This document shows positions 25,530 through 34,887 of a DNA stretch of 64,000 bases, piece by piece; within the stretch, counting starts at the first letter, position 1, and each line of letters begins with the position of its first letter. Below the pieces are notes generated by a model, which ran no database searches, was not told where the DNA came from, and saw only the letters and a list, made by a program, of their open reading frames with translations. This DNA is from Tenacibaculum caenipelagi (GTDB lineage Bacteria; Bacteroidota; Bacteroidia; Flavobacteriales; Flavobacteriaceae), in the NCBI RefSeq assembly GCF_004363005.1, contig NZ_SNYH01000006.1, positions 1 to 64,000 on the forward strand, given 5' to 3'. The position numbers and the translations under genes are program-made.

Positions 25530-27488
25530 TTACTTGGTATTGAAACGGTCTAAACCAGTTTTTAACCAATTGTAATATGTTGTATGGTCTGTATATTGTT
25601 GAGGTGAATTTAAAACCTCTAATTCAGGACTCATTAATACATAAAATGGTTGAGATGCTGTTTTAAAGTTAGCAGCTTGTAATGTAGCCCATTTATCACC
25701 ATAAGTTCTAATTCTTTTTACCTTACCATTAGATTTGATAAAGTCAAATTGTTCCTCTTCAGGTAACATTCTTTGGTGATCATCTACGTACAATGAAATT
25801 AATACGTAATCGTCATTGATTAAAGAATAGATGTTTGGTTGGCTCCAAATATTTTCTTCCATTTTACGACAGTTTACACATGCCCATCCTGTAAAATCTA
25901 ACAATACAGGCTTGTTAACTGATTTTGCATATGCAATACCTTCTTCAAAATCTTTGAAACAGTTTAAGTTAAGTGGGCAGTGGTTGTCTTTTTGATAGAT
26001 ACTATGGAATTTAGGTGGAGCAAAACCACTTAATAATTTATTTTGATTCCACATAGGCTTTTCTAAAACACCAGGAGCTAAATACACAGCTAAAGCTAGT
26101 GAAGCAAGACCTACTAACACTCTAAAGAATGTTAACTTTCCATATCTTTTTCCTATAATACCAAATAAGTACAATGCCACTAATAATGCTATAAAAGCCC
26201 AGATACCAATAAAGATCTCTCTTTTTAATAATCCCCAGTGACCAACTAAATCAGCATTTGATAAAAATTTGAAAGCAAAAGCTAATTCAATAAATCCTAA
26301 AACAACTTTAATAGAGTTTAACCATCCACCAGATTTAGGTAAAGTATTTAACCAATTAGGGAACATAGCAAACAGAGCAAATGGTAATGCTAATGCTAAA
26401 CCAAAACCAACCATACCTACTGATAATTGCATTGCTCCTCCGCTTAAAGATCCTGCTAATAACGATCCTAAAATAGGACCTGTACATGAAAATGATACAA
26501 TAGCTAAGGTTAAAGCCATGAAGAAGATACCTATAATCCCTCCAATATTAGAGGCACTATCCGCTTTATTACTCCAAGAACTAGGTAAGGTTAATTCATA
26601 AAAACCAAAGAATGAACCAGCAAAGAATATTAAAATAACAAAGAAGAATAAGTTTAACCAGATATTAGTTGATATACTGTTTAAGATTTCTGGATCTAAA
26701 GTGTCTAAGAAATGGAAAGGAAGACTGATTAATCCATAGATTAAAACAATGAAGAAACCATATAAAACTGCACTACCTATTCCTCTGCCTTTCTTCTCAG
26801 TACGCTTTGTGAAAAAAGATACTGTTAAAGGTACCATTGGGAATACACATGGAGTTAAAAAAGCTAACAATCCACCAACAAAACCTAAAAGGAAAATATT
26901 TAATAAAGTGTTGTCACTTTCATCTTCTGATGTATCAGTAGAACTCTTTAATAAAACAGTATTTTTTAAGTCTAAGTTTAAAGACTGAGATAATGTTTTA
27001 CTTTTATCGTCAACTTCAGCAACAGTTTGAGAAACTTTTTCACCAGTTAAAGAGAAAGTAAAGTCTTCATCAAAAGGTAAACAGTATTCTTTACATACTT
27101 GAGCTTTAAAATTTAAAGTTACTGTTGTTAAAGAAGTATCTTGAACAGTAATTCTTTGTGTTAATTTAGCTTCTTCTACAAAGAAAATTTCATCCATTGC
27201 CCAAATTTCACTGAATTCTGTTTCAGTATCGCTTTCTTTAGCTTTACCATTTAAAGCATAACCAGTTTGCCCTTCAGCTGGAGAAATAATCATTGGTAAA
27301 GAAGCACCTTCTGGGTTATATTGAGAGTATAAGTGCCAGTCTTCTGCTACAAGCACGTCAAAAATTAAGTCGTATTCTGTGTCTGAGATTTTCTCGACCT
27401 TAGGAGTTACAACTACAGGATTATCGTCGGATTGAGAATAAACCGCAAAACCTATGAGTAATAAAAATAGAGTAAAGAATTTTTTCAT
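25530..27488 (-). CDS. dsbD: DsbD-family protein-disulfide reductase
   Basis: 652 residues. Signal peptide about 1-18. The N-terminal periplasmic DsbC/DsbD-like domain runs to about 165, with Cys pair region CKEYCLPFDEDF. A transmembrane core of about eight segments (about 195-480) carries the paired cysteines in LTPCVFPMVP and SFSCTGPILG. The C-terminal thioredoxin domain has WACVNCRKME. It passes electrons from cytoplasmic thioredoxin to periplasmic thiol proteins such as TlpA-like proteins. It is the last gene of a minus-strand operon, 23 bases after tilS. Confidence 0.93.
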   Translation of the reverse strand: MKKFFTLFLLLIGFAVYSQSDDNPVVVTPKVEKISDTEYDLIFDVLVAEDWHLYSQYNPEGASLPMIISPAEGQTGYALNGKAKESDTETEFSEIWAMDEIFFVEEAKLTQRITVQDTSLTTVTLNFKAQVCKEYCLPFDEDFTFSLTGEKVSQTVAEVDDKSKTLSQSLNLDLKNTVLLKSSTDTSEDESDNTLLNIFLLGFVGGLLAFLTPCVFPMVPLTVSFFTKRTEKKGRGIGSAVLYGFFIVLIYGLISLPFHFLDTLDPEILNSISTNIWLNLFFFVILIFFAGSFFGFYELTLPSSWSNKADSASNIGGIIGIFFMALTLAIVSFSCTGPILGSLLAGSLSGGAMQLSVGMVGFGLALALPFALFAMFPNWLNTLPKSGGWLNSIKVVLGFIELAFAFKFLSNADLVGHWGLLKREIFIGIWAFIALLVALYLFGIIGKRYGKLTFFRVLVGLASLALAVYLAPGVLEKPMWNQNKLLSGFAPPKFHSIYQKDNHCPLNLNCFKDFEEGIAYAKSVNKPVLLDFTGWACVNCRKMEENIWSQPNIYSLINDDYVLISLYVDDHQRMLPEEEQFDFIKSNGKVKRIRTYGDKWATLQAANFKTASQPFYVLMSPELEVLNSPQQYTDHTTYYNWLKTGLDRFNTK

Positions 27489-27511
27489 TCTATGTAGTTT
27501 GATGGGGTTAA

Positions 27512-28825
27512 TTAAATACTAATTTTCAGTAATTCGGTTGTTTTTTCTGTTGGTAAAAAGCGTCTGTCTTGTCGTTTGCCAATAATCCAAATAATTTCAT
27601 TTTTACTTGAACAGAGTAACCAAATTTTATTTTTGTCTATTACAGATATTTTTTCGTCTTTAAAATACTTACTGATTTTTTTTCGCCCTAACATTCCTGT
27701 AGGATAAAAATAATCGCCGACATTCCATTTTCTAAGGATTAATGGATAACTAAGTAATTTATTATCAACGTATATGCTTCTGTTGTCGATAATCATTCTT
27801 GTATGAACGTTCTCGAACAACAGTTGAATTGGCGTTGTAATTTTATTGTTTCCCTCCCTTATAATGAAATGCTCATCAGTTAATGAACTTTTTTCATTAG
27901 TGCGTAAAAGTAATAAAAAATCTCTGTCTTTCAACAAAGTATAAAATTTTGTTAAAATTCGTTTGCCAGATTGAGCGTGAATTAAGCTATAAACATCGTT
28001 CCATTCCGTGAATTTATAAGGCTTTAAGAGCTGATATAGGTATGCTTCTAGATTCGATAATTTTAACAGTTTTTGAATGTTAATTTTTAACAGATCACCC
28101 TCTTTTGAAAGAATTTCTGTAGAAATTTCTTCTATTTTATCATTAATAATTTGTTGAGACTGATTTAAATGGTCAATTGTTTTGTTAAAAGAAGCTAAAA
28201 GGTTAGGATTCAGTTCTTTTAATAGAGGGGTTATTTGATGGCGTATCTTATTTCGAAGATATTTCGTTTCCGCATTACTTTTATCTTCACGCCATTTAAT
28301 ATTGTTCTCTTGTGCAAAGTTCAAAATTTCATCACGAGAAAAAACAAGTAGAGGTCGAACTATATTTTCGTTTATTACAGGGATTCCTGTTAGTCCTTCT
28401 AAACCAGTACCTCGAGTAAAGTTGATTAAAAAAGTTTCTAAATTATCATCTGCATGATGAGCTGTAAGCAAATAGTCAAAATGATGCTTTTTGATTAATT
28501 GATTAAACCAATTATAACGTAGTTCTCTGGCTGCTAATTGAGTTGATAATTTATTTTCAATAGCATATTTATTAGTGTTGAAATGAGTTGTAAATGTTGT
28601 AAGAGTTAGTTTTTTACCCAAATTCTCAACAAATTTTTCATCTAAATCACTTTCCTTTCCTCGTAATTGAAAGTTACAATGTGCCAATGCAATACTAAAT
28701 CCTAACTGATGTAATATATGAGTTAATACAACACTGTCAATTCCCCCAGAAACAGCAATTAGTAGTTTTCTTCCTTTTAAAAAAGGAAGACGACTATCAA
28801 TATGTTTTGCTAATTCTTCAAGCAT
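27512..28825 (-). CDS. tilS: tRNA(Ile)-lysidine synthetase
   Basis: 437 residues. PP-loop ATPase motif SGGIDS at 26-31, followed by HCNFQLRGKESDLDE, TAHHADDNLETFLINFTRGTGLEGLTGI and a C-terminal TilS substrate domain. It changes C34 of the tRNA(Ile) CAU anticodon to lysidine, so that AUA is read as isoleucine; the enzyme is essential in most bacteria. I start at the ATG at 28825 rather than a TTG five codons upstream. Positioned between a hydrolase gene and dsbD. Confidence 0.95.
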   Translation of the reverse strand: MLEELAKHIDSRLPFLKGRKLLIAVSGGIDSVVLTHILHQLGFSIALAHCNFQLRGKESDLDEKFVENLGKKLTLTTFTTHFNTNKYAIENKLSTQLAARELRYNWFNQLIKKHHFDYLLTAHHADDNLETFLINFTRGTGLEGLTGIPVINENIVRPLLVFSRDEILNFAQENNIKWREDKSNAETKYLRNKIRHQITPLLKELNPNLLASFNKTIDHLNQSQQIINDKIEEISTEILSKEGDLLKINIQKLLKLSNLEAYLYQLLKPYKFTEWNDVYSLIHAQSGKRILTKFYTLLKDRDFLLLLRTNEKSSLTDEHFIIREGNNKITTPIQLLFENVHTRMIIDNRSIYVDNKLLSYPLILRKWNVGDYFYPTGMLGRKKISKYFKDEKISVIDKNKIWLLCSSKNEIIWIIGKRQDRRFLPTEKTTELLKISI

Positions 28826-28846
28826 AGGGGAGAGGGTCAATAATTT

Positions 28847-29668
28847 TTATAATTGGGAGTTTAACCAGTTTACAACATCTTGTAACATTTCTTCTTTACA
28901 TAAATCGTTTTGTAATTCATGGTATCCGCCTTCATATAGTTTTAAACTAGCTTTTGAGGTATTGTTAGCAAAGGCTTCTGTTCCTTTGTAGTCGATAATT
29001 TTATCTCCTGTACCATGAAGTAATAACATTGGAGTTTTTAAAGATGAGGCATTTTGAATAGCCCACTCACCAGCATCTATAAATGATAAAGAAAAATTAG
29101 GGCTGATTTTATCATGAATTAATGGATCGTCAATGTATTTTTTTACTTCACTAAAATCACGAGATACATCATTAGGATCTAACTCATTACCTAAGGTTAT
29201 AGACGGAGCTATTTTTTGCATGACTTTACCTAATGATAATTTCCAGGCAGGTGGTTGAAAGGCTAGTCGTAAAAAAGGACTTGTAGCGATAGTACCTTTT
29301 AAATTATGCTCTCTTCTAAGAGTATAGTTAATCACAGTATTTCCTCCCATTGAATGCCCGTATAAAAAGATAGGTTTGTCACCAAAAATTTCATTGGCTT
29401 TTTCAATTAGTTTGGTAACACTTTCTAATACATAATCAAAACCAGGGTTGTGTCCTCTTTTACCAGCTGTTTTTCCGTGTCCAAAATGGTCAAAAGCAAT
29501 TACTCCGAAGTTATTATCGGTTAGCTTTTGAGCAACGTGTCCGTACCTAGTCGAATGTTCGCCCATTCCGTGAACAATAACTACAATAGCTTTTGTAGTT
29601 TCTGGTTGCCAATACTGTCCAAAAAACTTAGTTTTATGAAAACTGAATGTAAATATATTGTGTGTCAT
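28847..29668 (-). CDS. Alpha/beta hydrolase (monoacylglycerol lipase-like)
   Basis: 273 residues. HGMGEHSTRY oxyanion region near 33, nucleophile elbow GHSMGG at 104-109 (Ser106), Asp in LHGTGDKIIDYKG and His in GGYHELQNDL near the C-terminus. This is the Hydrolase_4 / monoglyceride lipase (PldB-like) pattern; no signal peptide, so cytoplasmic. The likely substrate is a lysophospholipid or monoacylglycerol. The ATG overlaps the stop of the upstream lipoprotein gene by one base (TAATG). Confidence 0.88.
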   Translation of the reverse strand: MTHNIFTFSFHKTKFFGQYWQPETTKAIVVIVHGMGEHSTRYGHVAQKLTDNNFGVIAFDHFGHGKTAGKRGHNPGFDYVLESVTKLIEKANEIFGDKPIFLYGHSMGGNTVINYTLRREHNLKGTIATSPFLRLAFQPPAWKLSLGKVMQKIAPSITLGNELDPNDVSRDFSEVKKYIDDPLIHDKISPNFSLSFIDAGEWAIQNASSLKTPMLLLHGTGDKIIDYKGTEAFANNTSKASLKLYEGGYHELQNDLCKEEMLQDVVNWLNSQL

Positions 29669-30180
29669 TATTTTCTAGTGATATTACCATCTTCTAAAAT
29701 ATTAAAAATAATAGTAGAAGGAGAGTCTGAAATATATTCAATCAGTTCAATACTGTTTTTGTTAAGGGTAGAAGTGGTTCTTAGCATACCTTCAGCTATT
29801 TCATCATAAGCTAATACTTGGCTGTTGATAATATTAAATTGATTGTCATAATTTACCAACATAGAGATTAGCTCGTTGTGGTTAGGATAAAAATAATATA
29901 CTATCGATTGGTAGTTGTCTGATATCTTAGGAAGATATGAAATACCAATTTTAGCATTTTCATCATTTAGCTGTTCTTCAAAAATAGAAGGTAATTTTAA
30001 AAGTTCTTGTTGTGTTTTAGTTAGTAATTTGCCTTCTATATGATTGCTAAAGTTTGTGCTGTCAATTAAAGGAACTGTTTTGGCAGGATAATCGCTTAAA
30101 AAAGAGTATTTATTTACTTTACATGATGTTACAGTTGCTATAATAGCAACAAAAAGGAAAATTTTGATAGTGTTTTTCAT
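29668..30180 (-). CDS. Hypothetical lipoprotein
   Basis: 170 residues. Lipoprotein signal IATVTSC with Cys20; the rest is soluble and beta-rich (SYLPKISDNYQSIVYYFYP). No family recognised. It lies between pabB and the hydrolase gene, on the same strand, with translational overlap to the hydrolase. It is probably exported to the periplasm or outer membrane. Confidence 0.75.
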   Translation of the reverse strand: MKNTIKIFLFVAIIATVTSCKVNKYSFLSDYPAKTVPLIDSTNFSNHIEGKLLTKTQQELLKLPSIFEEQLNDENAKIGISYLPKISDNYQSIVYYFYPNHNELISMLVNYDNQFNIINSQVLAYDEIAEGMLRTTSTLNKNSIELIEYISDSPSTIIFNILEDGNITRK

Positions 30181-30279
30181 CTCTTTATTTTTTGTAATAG
30201 TTTGTTATTTGTCGACTCAGTTTTGGTTGGTGTACTAAATTAGATGCCCATATTACGGACTTTAATGTTATAAATATAG

Positions 30280-31605
30280 TTAACTTTTATTAGTATGAGT
30301 TAAAACATACTTCATGGCCTTAGCTTTTAATAAGCATTCTTCGTATTCTTTTTCTGGAGTAGACTTTGAAGTAATGGCTCCTCCAACCGAATAAGAAACG
30401 TACTTATTTTCGGCATTGTATAAAATACTTCGGATAACTACGTTAAAATCGAAATCGCCCTCAGGTGTAAAATAACCAACAGTTCCTGAATATAATCCGC
30501 GTTTAGTTTCTTCTAGAGTTTCAATAATCTTCATAGCAGATATTTTTGGTGCACCTGTCATGCTTCCCATAGGAAATGTATCTTTTATAACATCTACAGG
30601 ATGTGTGGTATTTTTAATTTCAGAAACTACGGTAGAAATCATTTGATGTACTTGTTTAAAAGGATATACTTTGCATAACTCTTCTACTTGAACACTTCCT
30701 CTTTTGGCGGTTTTAGATAAGTCGTTACGTACCAAATCTACAATCATGATGTTTTCTGAGCGTTCTTTTTCATCACGCGCTAAATCAAACGCGATTTTTT
30801 CATCTTCAATAGGATCAATTAAACGTTTTGCAGTGCCCTTAATGGGTTGTGAAATAATTTTTGAATCTTCTTTTCTGATATATCTTTCAGGAGTTGCAGA
30901 TAGCAAGTAATGGCTGTCATTTCTAAAAAAAGTGGCAAAAGGAGGTTCTGATATTTTGTTTAAGTGTACATACACTTCATATGGGTTAATAACTGTGTTT
31001 TCTGCATAAAATTCCTGACAAAAGTTAGCTTCGTAAATATCGCCTCGATGAATATGTTCTAGTACTTTTTCTACTTTTTGATGATATTCATCTTTATGGA
31101 TTCTCAATTTTATTTTAATGTCGTTTTCTTGTGAAAACGCTCCTTTGCCATTTGAAGTTAGGTTCGGGTTAGTTTCAATAATGTCTTCAAAGTCTTCTTC
31201 TAATTCATCATCAATCATTTGTAGATAATGAAATTCAACCTTATCCTCTTTGATAAATATTAATTTTTGAGGTTGAAAAAAATATAAATCAGGAAAATTT
31301 AATCCGTCAAAATTAGAAGATGTTAGTTTTTCAATATCGTTTTTAACATCGTAAGAAATATATCCGAAAATATAATCTTTTGTGTAGGATTGATATTCTT
31401 TCAGTTGTTCAAAAGCACCTTGAAAATCCGTTTTGATTGAAGTAAATTCTTCCATAGCCAAGGCACAATTAAAAGAACTATATTGTTGTTCATAGTTATT
31501 TGAATCTAGCCAAATAGCAGTTTCAAATTGTTGAGCCCAAACAAACATCTTTTGTTTAAAGAGTGTTGGGTCGTCTATAGAAAAAATACGGATAGTTCTT
31601 GACAT
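30280..31605 (-). CDS. pabB: Aminodeoxychorismate synthase component I
   Basis: 441 residues. The chorismate-binding domain has PIKGTAKR at 254-261; Lys in PIKGT is the mark of PabB as opposed to anthranilate synthase (PMAGT). Other marks are RDEKERSENIMIVDLVRNDL and FPMGSMTGAPKI. With a glutamine amidotransferase it makes aminodeoxychorismate for folate. No PabA or PabC gene is adjacent. It leads a minus-strand gene string of pabB, lipoprotein, hydrolase, tilS, dsbD. A perfect -7 element lies 5 bases before the ATG. Confidence 0.93.
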   Translation of the reverse strand: MSRTIRIFSIDDPTLFKQKMFVWAQQFETAIWLDSNNYEQQYSSFNCALAMEEFTSIKTDFQGAFEQLKEYQSYTKDYIFGYISYDVKNDIEKLTSSNFDGLNFPDLYFFQPQKLIFIKEDKVEFHYLQMIDDELEEDFEDIIETNPNLTSNGKGAFSQENDIKIKLRIHKDEYHQKVEKVLEHIHRGDIYEANFCQEFYAENTVINPYEVYVHLNKISEPPFATFFRNDSHYLLSATPERYIRKEDSKIISQPIKGTAKRLIDPIEDEKIAFDLARDEKERSENIMIVDLVRNDLSKTAKRGSVQVEELCKVYPFKQVHQMISTVVSEIKNTTHPVDVIKDTFPMGSMTGAPKISAMKIIETLEETKRGLYSGTVGYFTPEGDFDFNVVIRSILYNAENKYVSYSVGGAITSKSTPEKEYEECLLKAKAMKYVLTHTNKS

Positions 31606-31609
31606 CGCA

Positions 31610-31617
31610 CAAAAATA
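31610..31617 (-). promoter_or_regulatory. -7 element of the pabB promoter (TATTTTTG)
   Basis: Exact TAnnTTTG on the minus strand, only 4 bases before the pabB ATG at 31605, so the message would be nearly leaderless. Confidence 0.5.
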
Positions 31618-31618
31618 A

Positions 31619-31652
31619 GAAACCCGATAGAAATAATACTATCGGGTTTAGG
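31619..31652 (-). terminator. Terminator after hppA
   Basis: AAACCCGATAG and CTATCGGGTTT around an 8-base loop. It lies just 3' of the hppA stop on the minus strand. Confidence 0.8.
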
Positions 31653-31670
31653 TTTTATAAGATATGAGTA

Positions 31671-34139
31671 CTATTCTTTTTTCTCAATTTCTTCTACTTG
31701 CTTCATGATTTTTTGGGTATTTTCATATTCTTTTATCTTACTTTCAACTTCCTCTAAGGTGCCTTCGAAAATTTCTTCTTTGATAACTTCTTTACCATTT
31801 TCAACGGTTGTAGTAGTTACAGTAGCTTTTGCAGTACCATCTTCATTTTTTTCAATTTCAACTTTTATAGTGTTTTCAACGATATTTTCTATAGGAGCTC
31901 CAGTGTCAGTAGATAACTTTATTTCATGCTTTTCACCATTTTTGTCAATAAAAACTTGAATGTTTTTTGTTTCTTCATGTATATCAGAAGAGTGTCCTCC
32001 TAAAATAGGGGCAATTACCAAACCTACTAAACATGTCAACTTAATTAAAATATTCATGGAAGGTCCCGAAGTGTCTTTAAAAGGATCCCCTACAGTATCT
32101 CCAGTTACTGCTGCTTTATGAGCATCAGAACCTTTGTATGTCATTTCACCGTTAATTTCAACACCTGCTTCGAACGATTTTTTAGCATTGTCCCAAGCAC
32201 CACCAGCATTATTTTGAAAGATAGCCCACATAACTCCTGAAACACAAACACCAGCCATATATCCTCCTAAAGGTTCAGGACCGAAAATTAACCCAATAAT
32301 GATAGGGGTGATGATAGTAATTAATCCTGGTAATAACATTTCTTTTAAAGCGGCTTTGGTAGAAATATCAACACATTTTGCGTATTCAGGAGTGCCAGTT
32401 CCTTCCATAATCCCTGGGATTTCTTTAAACTGACGACGTACTTCATGTACCATTTCCATAGCTGCTTTTCCTACTGATTGCATTGCTAAGGCAGAAAAAA
32501 TTACAGGAATCATTCCACCAACAAATAGGGCAGACAAAACATCTGCTTTAAAAATGTTAATTCCGTCAATTCCAGTAAAAGTTACATAAGCGGCAAATAA
32601 AGCGAGAGCGGTTAATGCAGCAGAGGCAATAGCAAACCCTTTACCTATGGCCGCAGTTGTGTTACCGACTGAATCTAAAATATCAGTACGTTCACGTACA
32701 TGATCTTCTAATTCACTCATTTCAGCAACCCCACCTGCATTATCAGCGATAGGTCCAAATGCATCTATGGCTAATTGCATTGCTGTGGTAGCCATCATTG
32801 CTGAAGCTGCTAAAGCAACTCCGTAAAACCCTGCAAAGTAGTATGAGCTGTAAATGGCGGTAGCAAATAAAAGGACTGATAAAAATGTAGATTTCATACC
32901 CACAGCTAAACCAGCGATAATATTGGTTCCTGCACCAGTAGCACTGTTTTGTACAATAGCCAGTACGGGTTTTTTACCTAAACTTGTATAGTAAGAAGTT
33001 ACTACTGAGATTAATGCGCCAACTGCCAAGCCAATACAGGCAGCCCAAAAAACATTGATAGAAGAAACTTCCTTCATGCCTTCTCCAAAGAAATTCATTT
33101 GCATAGTTTCTGGCAACATCCATTTAATTAGGAAAAAACTTGCTGCTAAGGTTAGTAAAATGGCTGCCCAGTTACCTGTGTCTAATGCTTTTTGAACTTG
33201 GGCTTCTCTTGCAGAGTTGTCTTTGATTTTTACTAAAAAAGTACCAATAATAGAAGCGATAATTCCCACTCCTGCTATAACCAAAGGAAGTAGTATTGGT
33301 CCCATACCGTTAAAATCATCAGTAAATTGAGAGGTTATAGACATGTCTCTAATTACATAGTTTCCTAATACCATAGAGGCTAATACAGTTGCTACATACG
33401 AACCAAATAAATCAGCACCCATTCCAGCAACATCTCCTACATTATCTCCTACATTATCAGCAATGGTGGCAGGGTTTCGAGGGTCATCTTCTGGTATTCC
33501 AGCTTCTACTTTACCTACTAAATCGGCACCAACATCGGCAGCTTTGGTATAAATACCTCCACCAACACGAGCGAACAGAGCGATAGATTCTGCACCTAAA
33601 GAGAAGCCTGCTAACGCTTCTAATACGATTGTCATTTCGTTGTAAAAATTACCTTCATTGGAAATAAATAATCTTACAAAAAGAATGAAAAATAAACTTA
33701 AACCTAAAACAGCTAATCCGGCAACACCTAATCCCATAACGGTACCACCTCCAAAAGAAACTTTTAAGGCTTGTGGTAAGTTGGTTTTGGCAGCTTGGGC
33801 AGTACGTGCATTTGCATCGGTTGCTATGCGCATTCCAATATTTCCTGCTAAAGCGGAAAATATAGCACCTACAATAAATGCAGGAACAATCATAATACTA
33901 GTAGTGTCTACTAATTGAGAAATACTAAATAAGGCTAAGGAAGCAATAATTACAAAGATTAATAATAATCGGTATTCGGCAGCTAAAAAAGCAAGAGCTC
34001 CTTCTTTTATACTTTTTGAAATGGATTGCATTTTATCATTTCCAGCATCTTGTTTTTTTACCCAGATCATTTTTGTGTACATAAAAACGAGTCCTAAAAG
34101 AGCCAAGATTATTGGCACATACATCATGTTTTGTTTCAT
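31671..34139 (-). CDS. hppA: Membrane-bound cation-pumping pyrophosphatase
   Basis: 822 residues. About 16 transmembrane segments with the signature [35 protein letters not shown] split over the active site, and [10 protein letters not shown]. Alanine after GNTT, instead of lysine, is the mark of potassium-dependent enzymes. It hydrolyses pyrophosphate to drive protons or sodium ions out of the cytoplasm. The last ~100 residues, after the final membrane segment, are an acidic and lysine-rich tail with a beta-type repeat and a terminal coiled coil, longer than in most relatives. The soluble pyrophosphatase gene lies just upstream. Confidence 0.96.
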   Translation of the reverse strand: MKQNMMYVPIILALLGLVFMYTKMIWVKKQDAGNDKMQSISKSIKEGALAFLAAEYRLLLIFVIIASLALFSISQLVDTTSIMIVPAFIVGAIFSALAGNIGMRIATDANARTAQAAKTNLPQALKVSFGGGTVMGLGVAGLAVLGLSLFFILFVRLFISNEGNFYNEMTIVLEALAGFSLGAESIALFARVGGGIYTKAADVGADLVGKVEAGIPEDDPRNPATIADNVGDNVGDVAGMGADLFGSYVATVLASMVLGNYVIRDMSITSQFTDDFNGMGPILLPLVIAGVGIIASIIGTFLVKIKDNSAREAQVQKALDTGNWAAILLTLAASFFLIKWMLPETMQMNFFGEGMKEVSSINVFWAACIGLAVGALISVVTSYYTSLGKKPVLAIVQNSATGAGTNIIAGLAVGMKSTFLSVLLFATAIYSSYYFAGFYGVALAASAMMATTAMQLAIDAFGPIADNAGGVAEMSELEDHVRERTDILDSVGNTTAAIGKGFAIASAALTALALFAAYVTFTGIDGINIFKADVLSALFVGGMIPVIFSALAMQSVGKAAMEMVHEVRRQFKEIPGIMEGTGTPEYAKCVDISTKAALKEMLLPGLITIITPIIIGLIFGPEPLGGYMAGVCVSGVMWAIFQNNAGGAWDNAKKSFEAGVEINGEMTYKGSDAHKAAVTGDTVGDPFKDTSGPSMNILIKLTCLVGLVIAPILGGHSSDIHEETKNIQVFIDKNGEKHEIKLSTDTGAPIENIVENTIKVEIEKNEDGTAKATVTTTTVENGKEVIKEEIFEGTLEEVESKIKEYENTQKIMKQVEEIEKKE

Positions 34140-34198
34140 GTTTTTGTTATTTGATTAGTTATAAGTGTTCGTAAATATAACAAAATCAATAACTAAAC

Positions 34199-34236
34199 AA
34201 AAAACCTCTCAGAGTTAACTGAGAGGTTTTTAAAAC
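34199..34236 (-). terminator. Terminator after ppa
   Basis: AAAACCTCTCAG and CTGAGAGGTTTT around a 6-base loop, symmetric A and T flanks. It lies between ppa and hppA, so the two are separate units. Confidence 0.88.
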
Positions 34237-34255
34237 TTAAAAGTCAATTTTACTA

Positions 34256-34783
34256 TTAAATAGTAAAGTTTCCGTTTGCTTTATGTTCGCTGTTTTCGTA
34301 ACGTTCTAAACACTTATCTAAAATCTCGTAAGCTTCGTCAGCGTTACCCCAGTCACCAATATCAACCTTTTTCTTTTCTAAGTCTTTATATACTTGGAAG
34401 AAATGAGTGATTTCTTTTTGACGGTGTGGGTTTAAATCTGTAATATCATTATATCTGTTCCAGATTGGATCAGATACAGGCACACAAACGATTTTTTCAT
34501 CTGGTCCTTTTTCATCTGCCATATGGAAAACTCCAATTGGTTTTACTTCCATAACACACATAGGAAAAGTTGGTTCAGCACCTAAAACTAATACATCTAA
34601 TGGGTCACCATCTAATGCTAAAGTTTGAGGAATAAACCCATAGTCTCCAGGGTACATCATTGAAGAAAACAACATTCTGTCAAAACGAATTTTTCCTAAA
34701 TCAAAATCGTACTCGTACTTGTTTCTACTTCCTTTTGGTATTTCAATTAAAACATCTACTGTTTTTCTTTCTTTTGCTGTCAT
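34256..34783 (-). CDS. ppa: Soluble inorganic pyrophosphatase (family I)
   Basis: 175 residues, the normal family I length. Active-site run DGDPLDVLVLG with the metal-binding aspartates, preceded by YPGDYGFIPQT, and KDPIWNRYNDI-like SDPIWNRYND later. It hydrolyses pyrophosphate in the cytoplasm. I start at ATG 34783. An in-frame TTG at 34825 is rejected because it falls within a perfect -7 promoter element. Next to hppA, but with its own terminator. Confidence 0.95.
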   Translation of the reverse strand: MTAKERKTVDVLIEIPKGSRNKYEYDFDLGKIRFDRMLFSSMMYPGDYGFIPQTLALDGDPLDVLVLGAEPTFPMCVMEVKPIGVFHMADEKGPDEKIVCVPVSDPIWNRYNDITDLNPHRQKEITHFFQVYKDLEKKKVDIGDWGNADEAYEILDKCLERYENSEHKANGNFTI

Positions 34784-34822
34784 ATATTCTATTAACTTTT
34801 CTTCGTTTCTAAAATCGGTTTG

Positions 34823-34830
34823 CAAAAGTA
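34823..34830 (-). promoter_or_regulatory. -7 element of the ppa promoter (TACTTTTG)
   Basis: Exact TAnnTTTG on the minus strand, giving a leader of about 35 bases before the ATG at 34783. It helps to fix the start codon. Confidence 0.55.
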
Positions 34831-34887
34831 GTAATTTATTAGTTTTTTAAAGAAAAAATACAGGTTATTTTATGGTTAATAACATGA

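Noticed and set aside
34784..34825. Longer pyrophosphatase start at TTG 34825
   Set aside because: The TTG falls within the perfect -7 promoter element TACTTTTG; the ATG at 34783 gives the normal family length.
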